Shown piece by piece: positions 17,820-26,500 of a stretch of DNA of 61,945 nucleotides. This DNA is from Vulcanimicrobiota bacterium (GTDB lineage Bacteria > Vulcanimicrobiota > Vulcanimicrobiia > Eremiobacterales > Eremiobacteraceae). The stretch covers positions 1-61,945 of the forward strand of contig JABCYQ010000017.1 in assembly GCA_013290125.1 (NCBI GenBank), read 5' to 3'. Every line of letters starts with the position of its first letter. Position 1 is the stretch's first letter. The notes below the pieces were generated by a model. That model saw only the letters and a list, made by a program, of their open reading frames with translations. It was not told the origin of the DNA and made no database searches. Both the position numbers and the translations under genes were made by a program.

Positions 17820-18206
17820 TCACGACCTTCTCGGCTCCAACAACTCTACCGGAATCCCGTTCGGATCTTCCACGAACGCGATCCAACGCGTGCCGCTCGG
17901 GGCTTTCTTCGGACCCTTGATGACTTTGACGCCCTGGCTCTTCAGCTTCTCCACCACCGCCGGCAGATCGCCATCGACCTCGCATGCCAAGTGTTCGTAA
18001 CGATTGCCGATGGCATACGGTTCGTGTTCCTCGAGATCGTAGACGAGCTCGATATACGAATCCCAGTCGCGGCCGACGAACGCCATATCGGCGTTGCCTT
18101 CGTAATGCGCTTGGTCGAGCAATTTCAGGCCGAGTTTCTCCGTGTAGAACTTGATCGACTCGGCCATATCGTTGACGAAGATCGACGTGTGCAAGTAGCG
18201 CGGCAT
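17820..18206 (-). CDS. Glyoxalase/VOC-family protein (lactoylglutathione lyase-like)
   Basis: 128 residues from ATG 18206, behind GAGGAGGG; the longer frame to 18275 adds unlike sequence. A single-chain vicinal-oxygen-chelate protein with paired beta-alpha-beta-beta-beta units. The first unit opens YLHTSIFVNDMAESIKFYTE, the second YEHLACEVDGD, with potential metal ligands His (LHTS), Glu (YIELVYD), His (YEHLA) and Glu (IPVELLE). This arrangement matches GloA, which turns the methylglyoxal hemithioacetal into lactoylglutathione, but the thiol used by this organism is unknown. Stands alone, convergent with the permease. Confidence 0.8.
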   Translation of the reverse strand: MPRYLHTSIFVNDMAESIKFYTEKLGLKLLDQAHYEGNADMAFVGRDWDSYIELVYDLEEHEPYAIGNRYEHLACEVDGDLPAVVEKLKSQGVKVIKGPKKAPSGTRWIAFVEDPNGIPVELLEPRRS

Positions 18207-18336
18207 GCTCTTGAGCCCTCCTCGGGGCGGCAAGTGTTGCTCCATGCGGCCCGCACGCCCTGCTCGGCCAAGCAAGCGTCAAGGAAAGTGCACACCGCGC
18301 CAGAACGCAGTTCGGACAATCGTGAGGAGGGACCGC

Positions 18337-18828
18337 ATGACTTCATTCCGTTTCAACGCGGCTGTCGGCGCATTTGCGGCCGCCTGCGCCATCGTGATTT
18401 CGCCGGCTCTCGGCGCCTCCTCGCAACCAATGCCGAGCGCCGCGATGATGACGCCGATCCAAGCGCTAGTCCGCTTCGTCAACACCGGAACGCCGGCGCC
18501 CGCCGGCACGTATGCGCGCGGCGCGGTCATCAGCGACGAATTCGCACCATTTGTCTGGACGAGCGCCGACGCCGGCGCGCGCTGGAGTTCCGGGTTTGCA
18601 TCGTACAATGCGGCCTCCAAGATAACAAAGCCGCATATCGTGCTGAACCTGCCGACCGAGTTCAACGTCTCAGCGATACGAGCGTACGTCGTTTTTCCCG
18701 CCGTGTTCACGCCGCTCCTGAATGGTAAGCCGTTCACCGAAACCGGATACTGGACGTTCGTTCTCGTCAAGGACGGTGCGCTATGGCGCGTGGCTTCGCA
18801 GACCTGGGCCGGCGTCACGTTCAAATGA
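18337..18828 (+). CDS. Secreted protein of unknown function
   Basis: 163 residues from ATG 18337, chosen because GAGGAGGG lies just ahead and a signal peptide follows (residues 1-30, cleavage probably after A-L-G-A). The mature part of about 130 residues ends with WTFVLVKDGALWRVASQTWAG, the sort of ending seen in SnoaL/NTF2-like folds, where a small cone-shaped domain stands alone. I cannot assign the family firmly. The next gene, 28 bases on, also encodes a secreted unknown, and the pair may form an operon. Confidence 0.7.
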   Translation: MTSFRFNAAVGAFAAACAIVISPALGASSQPMPSAAMMTPIQALVRFVNTGTPAPAGTYARGAVISDEFAPFVWTSADAGARWSSGFASYNAASKITKPHIVLNLPTEFNVSAIRAYVVFPAVFTPLLNGKPFTETGYWTFVLVKDGALWRVASQTWAGVTFK

Positions 18829-18856
18829 AGCCCACTTCACAGATTTCGAGGTCGCT

Positions 18857-19627
18857 ATGATCGGGTACGTTCTGGCGCTCGCATTGTTGAGCGCCGCGCC
18901 TTCGACGTCGTGGACCGACATGTCGAAATCACATGCCGGGTCGACCAGTTCGGCGCTGCCTTCATTTCTTGGCGTGCAGGTCGGTGAAAGCTCAGGCGCG
19001 GTCGATACTCGCTTCGGCTATCCCGACAACGTGAAGACGGTCGGCGACGGCGAGTTTCGACGGTATGTGCTCGCGGAAAAAGGCGCATCGGCAATGGTCA
19101 AGATCCACGACGACCGGGTCGTGCTCGTTTCAGCGAACCTCACGCCCGGCGGTGTTTCAGCGATCAAAGATCCATATGGTGTGACCTTGAGCTCGCCAGC
19201 GGCCACGGTGCAAAAAATTCGCGGCGCACCTATCGCGACAATGAACGACGGCTCGCTCATGTACGATGCCGCGCCGGCCGGTCACTGGTTCTACCGGATC
19301 GAAAACGGCATGGTCACGGAGATCGCCCTGACTATCTCCTACGAAGCGCTCGGGCTCATGAAGGCCGACGACACGGTCGGAGACGGGTCGACCCAAGATC
19401 GAGCGATCGTGATCACCGCTGCGAACGAGTCGGACGGCATCCAGGCCGAGCACGATTATATCGCGGCGCATCCATGCGCGTCGGGCGGCCAGTGGCAATG
19501 GACGAAGCAAGCGCTGCTGACTTCGCCGAACAGCCACTCGTTCGATCAGATCGACGTGAAGTGCTCGACGTCAGGCGAGACGCGGTCATACTACTTCGAC
19601 ATCACGAGTTTCTTAGGCCACTTGTGA
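18857..19627 (+). CDS. Secreted protein of unknown function
   Basis: 256 residues from ATG 18857. The frame is open earlier, but that part overlaps the preceding gene in another frame. A short signal peptide is likely (MIGYVLALALLSAAPS). Mature residues contain two similar-looking segments starting LGVQVGESSGAVDTRFGYP and DPYGVTLSSPAATVQKIRG, each with a turn-rich pattern like the small beta repeats that read a protein's surroundings; this could be an internal duplication. Two Cys (PCASGG and VKCSTSG) near the end may form a disulfide. No enzyme motif seen. Confidence 0.65.
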   Translation: MIGYVLALALLSAAPSTSWTDMSKSHAGSTSSALPSFLGVQVGESSGAVDTRFGYPDNVKTVGDGEFRRYVLAEKGASAMVKIHDDRVVLVSANLTPGGVSAIKDPYGVTLSSPAATVQKIRGAPIATMNDGSLMYDAAPAGHWFYRIENGMVTEIALTISYEALGLMKADDTVGDGSTQDRAIVITAANESDGIQAEHDYIAAHPCASGGQWQWTKQALLTSPNSHSFDQIDVKCSTSGETRSYYFDITSFLGHL

Positions 19628-19660
19628 CCGCGAGATATCGCGATATCCCGTAGTAGGGCA

Positions 19661-20539
19661 TCAATAGTCGACGGGGCGCAGGTAGAACTCGTTGATCGCC
19701 GTCGTCGAGATCATCGCCGTCGTGGCGAGGTGTCGCTTCCAGTGCGTCGCGCCGACCCGGCTGCGCACGAGATCGACTTCTCGCGCCGCAAAACCCTGAC
19801 GCACGATGTCTTCCGGGGTAAAACCCTTGAGAATCGCATCGAGAATGCGGTCCGCGCGAGCGTACGTGATCCCAAGATCGTCTTCGTCGGTCTGCCCTTG
19901 GATGAGGTCGGCGGTGGCGGGTTTGTCGACGACCGCGGGCGGCACACCGAGATGGCGCGCGAGATCCCAGACCTGCGTCTTGAACAAATCGCCGATCGGA
20001 TTGATCGGTGGCGAGTCGTCGCCGTGCCACGTGAAGTATCCGAACAGCCGCTCCGACTTGTTGCCTGTGCCGATCGGGAGGGCATTGAGTTTTGCGGATT
20101 GGTCGAATAGTACAAGCATGCGCGTGCGCGCCATGACGTTGCCGCGACGCTGACCGCCAGCTCGCGGTTCGTGCCGGAGGTATCCGTCGACGGCGCTTGA
20201 GATATCGATCTCCCGATCGTGAATATCCGCTGCGCTCGCGACGAGCCGCCCATGCTGGGAGCTCAATTTATTCGACGTTCGATACGGCATGCGGATACCG
20301 TAGACGTTTTTCGGCCCAAGCGCGCGCGCACAAAGAAAAGCGACGACCGCCGAATCCACGCCGCCCGAGATGCCGACGACGGCGCGCGAGATTTTTCTGC
20401 GGCGGATGAGCTCGTCGCGCAAGAACGCCACGAGCCAGCGCTCGACGAGCGCGCAGTCCAGTGCAAGAGGATCGGGATTCAGGTCGGCACGCACGACCGT
20501 AAACGCCGGCGTCTTAGCGGCTCGGCGCGCTGTGCTCAC
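19661..20539 (-). CDS. nadE: NAD+ synthase, ATP-binding synthetase subunit
   Basis: 292 residues from GTG 20539. The N-type ATP pyrophosphatase P-loop is clear (VVGISGGVDSAVV, about 55-67), followed by ARTRMLVLFDQSAKLN, GTGNKSERLFGYFTWHGDD and KPATADLIQGQTDEDDLG, all NadE hallmarks. It adenylates nicotinate adenine dinucleotide and replaces the adenylate by ammonia to give NAD+. Its start overlaps the stop of the nitrilase-family gene (GTGA). That gene probably supplies ammonia from glutamine, so the pair acts like the single-chain glutamine-dependent synthetase split in two. Confidence 0.92.
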   Translation of the reverse strand: MSTARRAAKTPAFTVVRADLNPDPLALDCALVERWLVAFLRDELIRRRKISRAVVGISGGVDSAVVAFLCARALGPKNVYGIRMPYRTSNKLSSQHGRLVASAADIHDREIDISSAVDGYLRHEPRAGGQRRGNVMARTRMLVLFDQSAKLNALPIGTGNKSERLFGYFTWHGDDSPPINPIGDLFKTQVWDLARHLGVPPAVVDKPATADLIQGQTDEDDLGITYARADRILDAILKGFTPEDIVRQGFAAREVDLVRSRVGATHWKRHLATTAMISTTAINEFYLRPVDY

Positions 20540-21432
20540 CGCCTCGTAGACCCGCCCGACTCGAGCTGCGCGACGAGTTCCGGGAGGTTTGCTTCCAGAT
20601 CTCCCAACATCGGCAACGCGGCGCGCGCGACGGCGACATCTTCGAGCCTGATCGCCACACGCAAGATCGCCGGCTCGTCAAACGGTGCTTCGGCTCGCAC
20701 GTCACCGGCGGGACCCACAACGCGCGACGAGCCGGTGAATCCCTTGCCGCCTTCAAAACCCAGTAGGCCGGCGTAGACCAGGAAAATGCCGTGTTCGGCA
20801 GCTGCGACGCGCAAGAGGTCGCGCCAGAGCCGGACGTTTGCAGGCTCGTGATCTTCGAGACCGCGCCCAGGCGACGCACTCGGGACGAAGATGATCTGCG
20901 CGCCCTGCACGGCGGCGACCGTGATGGCGAGCGAATGACACGCGTCTTCGCAGATCAGGATCGCAGCTTTGCCGAAGCGCGTTGAAAACGCCCCGACCGA
21001 CGAGCCGCGCGAGACGAATCGTTCTTCGTCGAAGACGCCATACGTGGGGAGGAACATCTTGCGATGCACATGTCTGAGCACGGGCTTCGCGCCGAGAGAC
21101 GCGTACAGCGCGCTGTTGTACAGTTTGCCGGCGTCGTCTTCGTAGAATCCAAAGACGACATCGATCGATGAATGCCGTGCGCCGAAGGCAGATTTCGCCA
21201 GCGCGTTGACGCGCCGCAGCGCTTCTTCTGCCGAGAGGGCCACTTCGCGGACCGCGCCTTCGACGAAGTATCCGGAGAGGCAGGCTTCGGGGAAGACGAC
21301 GATATCGGGAACGCCGAGGGCGTCGCGTCGCAGCGTTTTGAACGCGGCGGCGATCAGGTCGAGATTTGCGCCGACGTCGCCCTTGCGCGGCGCGAACTGC
21401 ACGAGCGCCAGGTCGACCGCTTGGTGAGACAT
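20536..21432 (-). CDS. Carbon-nitrogen hydrolase (nitrilase fold), likely glutaminase partner of NadE
   Basis: 298 residues from ATG 21432. The catalytic triad of the nitrilase superfamily is visible: Glu in VVFPEACLSGYF, Lys in HRKMFLPTYGVFDE and Cys in ILICEDACHS. The pattern HRKMFLPTYGVFDE is what the glutaminase domain of glutamine-dependent NAD synthetases shows. Expected role: release ammonia from glutamine for the NadE encoded directly downstream, with which it overlaps by four bases. A free-standing amidase is less likely given that coupling. Confidence 0.85.
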   Translation of the reverse strand: MSHQAVDLALVQFAPRKGDVGANLDLIAAAFKTLRRDALGVPDIVVFPEACLSGYFVEGAVREVALSAEEALRRVNALAKSAFGARHSSIDVVFGFYEDDAGKLYNSALYASLGAKPVLRHVHRKMFLPTYGVFDEERFVSRGSSVGAFSTRFGKAAILICEDACHSLAITVAAVQGAQIIFVPSASPGRGLEDHEPANVRLWRDLLRVAAAEHGIFLVYAGLLGFEGGKGFTGSSRVVGPAGDVRAEAPFDEPAILRVAIRLEDVAVARAALPMLGDLEANLPELVAQLESGGSTRR

Positions 21433-21484
21433 CGCTTTACGTCTTCGACTTTTCGAGAACCCTGCCCCCGCGGCAGACCTTAGA

Positions 21485-22261
21485 TCACGCGAAGATCATG
21501 CGTATTCCGGCATACACCATCGCGAGCGCCATGACGGGGCGCAGCCAACTCGTCGGAAGCTTCTTGCAGAGCCAAGTCCCTAAAATGACGCCGGGTATCG
21601 AACCGATCAGAAGCGAGAGCGTCATGAGCCAATTGACGTTGCCGATGGCCCAGTGACCGGCGGCCGCCACTGGAATCACCATGGCCGCGAACGCAACGTC
21701 GGAACCGATGATGTCTTGGATCCGCAGCATTGGAAGTATGAGGCAAAGTGCCGTCATCGTGATCGAACCGGCGCCGATCGACGTTATCGCGACAAGGTAT
21801 CCGACCACGGCACCAATGAGCATCACGCGCCACTTCGAGCGCTCTACGGTTTCGTAAGGATCTGGGTCGGTCTTTTTGATGATGAATGGCGTGACGATGA
21901 TGACGATCGCGACGAGGACGAGCAGGAATCCCAATCCGTGCTTGAGCCAGCTGTTGAGAGCGGCCAAGCCGATATGCGCTTCGACCGTATGCAGCGTCAG
22001 GACGCCCAAGACCGCCGCAGGGACGCCTGCAAGTGCGAGATACAGGACGACTTTCTTCGTTCCCGTGCGCTGGCGATGGTGGAAGAATGCTCCGACGAGA
22101 TTCGTCGGCATGCTGTAGGCCAGGTCCGTTCCGACCGCAGTTAGAGGCGACACCCCTAAAAGGAGGACGAGGATCGGCATCATCAGCGAACTCGACCCGA
22201 CGCCCGACATACCGACGAATATGCCGACCACGAAGCCGGCGAGCGAAAAATGCGGATCCAT
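21485..22261 (-). CDS. TauE/SafE (TSUP) family permease, paralogue 1
   Basis: 258 residues with about 8 membrane spans. The two halves each carry a TSUP-type glycine-rich motif: FVGMSGVGSSSLMMPIL near residue 20 and AITSIGAGSITMTALCL near residue 150. TSUP proteins move small anions such as sulfite, sulfoacetate or other organosulfur compounds over the inner membrane; direction and substrate cannot be told here. About three quarters of its residues equal those of the next gene upstream (22368-23141), and even the leader bases before the ATG are alike, so the two arose by tandem duplication. Confidence 0.85.
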   Translation of the reverse strand: MDPHFSLAGFVVGIFVGMSGVGSSSLMMPILVLLLGVSPLTAVGTDLAYSMPTNLVGAFFHHRQRTGTKKVVLYLALAGVPAAVLGVLTLHTVEAHIGLAALNSWLKHGLGFLLVLVAIVIIVTPFIIKKTDPDPYETVERSKWRVMLIGAVVGYLVAITSIGAGSITMTALCLILPMLRIQDIIGSDVAFAAMVIPVAAAGHWAIGNVNWLMTLSLLIGSIPGVILGTWLCKKLPTSWLRPVMALAMVYAGIRMIFA

Positions 22262-22367
22262 CGAGCCTACGTTAACAGAGACCGAGCGTTTGAGAAAGAA
22301 CCATTCCGCCTAAGCGACGCATCGCCGCGAAGGTTCGCTTCGGCGGGCGTCCGGCCCCGCGCTAGTC

Positions 22368-23141
22368 TCAGGCGAACAAGCGCGTGCCGGCGGCGATCAT
22401 CGCGACAGCCATCGCAGGCCGCAGCCACATCGTCGGCAGCTTCTTGCAAAGCCACGTGCCGAGAAGCACGCCGGGAATAGACCCGACGAGAAGTGCGATT
22501 GTCATCGGCCAATTGACCGTGCCGAGCGCGACGTGTCCGACGGCTGCGACCGGAACGATCAGCGCGGCGAACGCGACGTCTGACCCGACGAGGTCTTGGA
22601 TTCGCATCATCGGCAGGATCAGGCAAAGAGCGGTCATCGTGATCGAACCTGCGCCGATCGAGGTGATGGCGACCAGGTAGCCGACGACCGCACCGACGAG
22701 AATGATTCGCCATTTCGCGCGTTCGACGGTTATATACGGATCGGGGTCGCCCTTCTTGATGATGTACGGCGTGATGAGGACCACCACCGCAACGACGAAG
22801 AGCAAGACGCCCAAGCCGTGCTTGAGATCGGCGTTCAGCGCAGCCAGTCCGATGTGTGATTCGACCCACCGCAGCGTTAGGACGCCGAGGATCGCTGCGG
22901 GCACGCCGCCGAGCGCGAGATAGAGGACGACCTTCTTGCTCCCCGTCTTCTGCCGGCTATGCATGAATGCGCCGACGATTTTGGTGGGCACGCTATACGC
23001 GAGGTCTGTGCCGACGGCGACGAGCGGCGAAACGCCCAGAAAAAGGACGAGTATCGGCAACATCAGCGAGCTCGAACCGACGCCGGACATACCCACGAGA
23101 ACACCGACGACAAAACCGGCTATTGAAAAATGCGGATCCAT
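22368..23141 (-). CDS. TauE/SafE (TSUP) family permease, paralogue 2
   Basis: 257 residues, about 8 membrane spans, the same motifs as its neighbour (VGMSGVGSSSLMLPIL and AITSIGAGSITMTALCL). It is the promoter-proximal copy of the tandem pair. Differences cluster in loops, for instance around residues 60-70 and 100-130, and could mark different substrates. Putative role: inner-membrane anion or sulfur-compound transport. No sulfur-metabolism gene lies nearby to narrow this. Confidence 0.85.
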   Translation of the reverse strand: MDPHFSIAGFVVGVLVGMSGVGSSSLMLPILVLFLGVSPLVAVGTDLAYSVPTKIVGAFMHSRQKTGSKKVVLYLALGGVPAAILGVLTLRWVESHIGLAALNADLKHGLGVLLFVVAVVVLITPYIIKKGDPDPYITVERAKWRIILVGAVVGYLVAITSIGAGSITMTALCLILPMMRIQDLVGSDVAFAALIVPVAAVGHVALGTVNWPMTIALLVGSIPGVLLGTWLCKKLPTMWLRPAMAVAMIAAGTRLFA

Positions 23142-23382
23142 GGAGCCTACGCTAACAGACGGCCGAGCGTATGGGAAAGAACCATTCGGCCTATTACACT
23201 TTCCTAGTAGACTTGGTGGTAAGGCCCGACTTGCTCGGATCCTGGCCCAGTTTCCGCCGACTGAAAGTGCGGGATCTCATGCACAGCGTGGATAGCTTGT
23301 GGACGAAAACGGCGCAAAAGTTCGCTTTGGCCTTACGCGGCTTGGCTTTGCCGGTCGGACAAACGGCTGTTCGAAAAAACTG

Positions 23383-23411
23383 TTGATTCTCATATTAAAT
23401 CGCAATATAAT
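23383..23411 (+). promoter_or_regulatory. Sigma-70-type promoter for nrdJ
   Basis: TTGATT at 23383-23388 and a perfect TATAAT at 23406-23411 are spaced by 17 bases inside an unusually AT-rich patch. Transcription would begin near 23418, leaving a leader of about 125 bases before the ATG at 23543 (ribosome site AGAGG at about 23530). In the rest of the 23142-23542 gap I see no gene, no cobalamin-riboswitch hallmark and no clear NrdR box. Confidence 0.7.
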
Positions 23412-23542
23412 GGGGGATATCGCCCTTGCCAACACTATGGGTAGGGGCGAATAGACGTTCGTCGAACATACGTTGTCTCCGACTTGCAACTCGGGCCGCT
23501 TGGATGGCTCCGGGATTTGCGCTCCCCAAAGAGGTTTAGTGC

Positions 23543-26500
23543 ATGAAAATCCAGCGACGATTCACGAAGCTCGGCACAGATCCGCTCGACACGATTTCGT
23601 GGGAGAAACGCGAGTCTGTCATCCGCGAGCCGGATGGCACGGTCGTGTTCGAGATGCGCGATATCGAAGTGCCGGCGTTTTGGTCGCAAGTCGCTACGGA
23701 TATCCTCGCACAGAAATACTTCCGCAAAGCCGGTGTGCCCCAGCCTGATGGTTCGCTCGGACGCGAAACCACGGCTCGTCAGGTCGTCCGCCGGTTAGCC
23801 GGCTGCTGGACCGACTGGGGACGCCGTTACAAATATTTCGATACAGACGAAGATGCGGCGGCCTTCGATGCCGAGATCACGCACATGCTCATCCATCAGA
23901 TGGCCGCGCCGAATTCGCCGCAATGGTTCAATACCGGTCTTGCCTACGCGTACGGGATTACGGGCCCAGCGCAAGGCCACTATTTCGTCGACCCCGACAC
24001 CAAAGAGCTGACGCGCGCGAAAGATTCTTACACGCATCCGCAACCCCATGCGTGCTTCATCCAATCCGTCGAAGACGATTTGGTGAACGAGAACGGCATC
24101 ATGGATCTTTGGGTTCGTGAAGCGCGCCTCTTTAAATACGGTTCGGGCACTGGGACGAATTTCTCGAACTTGCGCGCCGAGGGTGAGAAACTCGCCGGTG
24201 GCGGTTCGTCGAGTGGCCTAATGTCGTTTCTGAAGGTCGGCGATCGTGCCGCAGGTGCGATCAAGAGCGGCGGCACCACGCGACGCGCCGCGAAGATGGT
24301 GATCCTCGACATGGATCATCCGGACATCGAGAAGTTTATCAATTGGAAGGTACAAGAAGAGAAGAAAGTCGCTGCACTCATGGCTGCCGGCTACGACAGC
24401 TCGTATGAGGGCGAAGCGTACCAGACCGTTTCCGGACAGAATTCGAACAACTCGGTCCGTGTCTCCGATAAGTTCATCGACGCCGTGCGCAATGACGGAT
24501 CGTGGGATCTTCTCTGGCGCAAGGATCGATCTGTGGCTCGCACCGTACGCGCTCGTGATCTGTGGGAACAGATCGGACGCGCTGCGTGGGCTTGCGCGGA
24601 TCCGGGTGTGCAGTACGACGACATCATCAACTCGTGGCACACGAGTCCAAAAGGCGGCAAGATCAAGGCGAGTAATCCTTGCGTCACCGGCGACACGCTC
24701 GTTGCGACCGCCGACGGGCTCAAGCGAATTGATTCACTCGTCGGGAAGTCGGCGTTTGTAATCGGTTCCGACTCCAAGCCGCACTTCGTCAGCAGCATAT
24801 TCCCGACTGGCACGAAGCCGGTCTTTCGGCTGCGCACCAAAGCCGGATTCGAGCTTCGCCTAACCGCAGATCACAAGGTCCTAACCGTTGATCGGGGCGA
24901 CGTTGCTGCAAACCTGCTCGTTCCGGGCGACAAAGTTCAGCTGAACGGTTCGGGTTTTGGCAACGTCGAGTTGGCTGAGGACGTCGCACTCGGCATAGGT
25001 GTCGCCATCGGCGATGGATACCTTGGTCACTCCGTGATCTCTGGACATGATGGCGAGAGCATCGCACTGGTGATGGTTGCTGAAGAGGCTCCGATACTCG
25101 CCAAGGTGGCGTCGGCTGTTAACGACCAGAAACGTCTGCTGAAGCCGCTCGGATCGGTCGGTCGCAATAGCGACGTCTCGGTGACATCGTACTCACCGGG
25201 AACGTCTCGGCTCGCGTTTGCGTCCGCGCCTGTCGTCCAACTATTCAAACGCTACGCGGTATTGGATGAAGGAAGCGATCGTAAGCGTTTCACGCCCGCG
25301 GTGCACGAGCTCACCGAGGCTTCAGTGCGGCTCATTCTGCGTGGCCTCTTCACTGCAGACGGCACGGTCGCGAACTACGGAGCGAAGAGCCAATACGTTT
25401 CGCTCGATTCATCGTCGTCCGAACTCCTCAAACAAGTTCAACTATTGCTTCTTTCGTTTGGAATCAAATCGAAACTCTATTCGGATCGGCGCGCCGGCAG
25501 ACTGGAGAGCGATTTACCCGACGGAAAAGGCGACTCCAAGACCTACCCCGTTAAAGAAATGCATTCGCTTCGAATCAGCCGCTCGTCGCGCGTTGGTTTC
25601 GAGCATGCGATCGGCTTTGACCCCGATTCCGCCAAATCTGGGGCGCTCAGCGCTCTGAATTGCGACGTCGAAACGTACTCCGACTATATGACCGACGTCG
25701 TGGTATCGCTCGATCCGCTCGGCGAAGAGGCGGTCTACGATCTCACGGAGTCCGATACGAGTCACTTCGTCGCGAACGGCATTGTAGTACACAATTGTTC
25801 AGAATATATGTTCTTAGATGACACAGCTTGCAACTTAGCTAGCATAAACTTGATGACTTTCTTCGACACCGAGAAGAATGTTCTCGATGTCGAAGGGTAT
25901 CGCCATGCCATCCGCTTATGGACGATCGCGCTTGAAATTTCTGTTCTGATGGCGCAGTTCCCAGGTGAAGAGATCGCGCGCAAGTCGTACGAGTACCGCA
26001 CGCTCGGGCTCGGTTACGCGAACCTCGGCACTATGCTCATGGTCGCCGGCATCCCGTATGATTCACCGCGCGCACTTGCGATCAGCGGCGCCATCTCAGC
26101 AATACTGACCGGCGAATCGTACGCGACGTCGGCAGAAATGGCTGGCGAGCTCGATCCGTTTGCACGATATTCCGAGAACGCCGACGACATGCTGCGCGTC
26201 ATGCGCAATCACCGGCGCGCCGCCTACAACGCACCTGCATCGGAGTACGAAGAACTTTCAGTCGTGCCGATGGGAATCGAACCGGCTCTCTGCCCGCCGT
26301 ACTTGCTGGCCGCTGCGCGCCAGTCGTGGGATAAAGCGCTCGAACTTGGCGAAGCAAATGGTTACCGCAACGCGCAGGCCACTTGCATCGCGCCGACTGG
26401 GACAATTGGCCTCCTAATGGACTGCGACACGACGGGCATCGAACCCGACTTCGCGCTCGTCAAGTTCAAGAAACTCGCCGGCGGCGGCTACTTCAAGATC

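Noticed and set aside
23142-23542. A cobalamin riboswitch or NrdR box ahead of the B12-dependent reductase
   Set aside because: I looked for the conserved cobalamin-box and the NrdR palindrome and saw neither; the leader of about 125 bases is also short for such a riboswitch.
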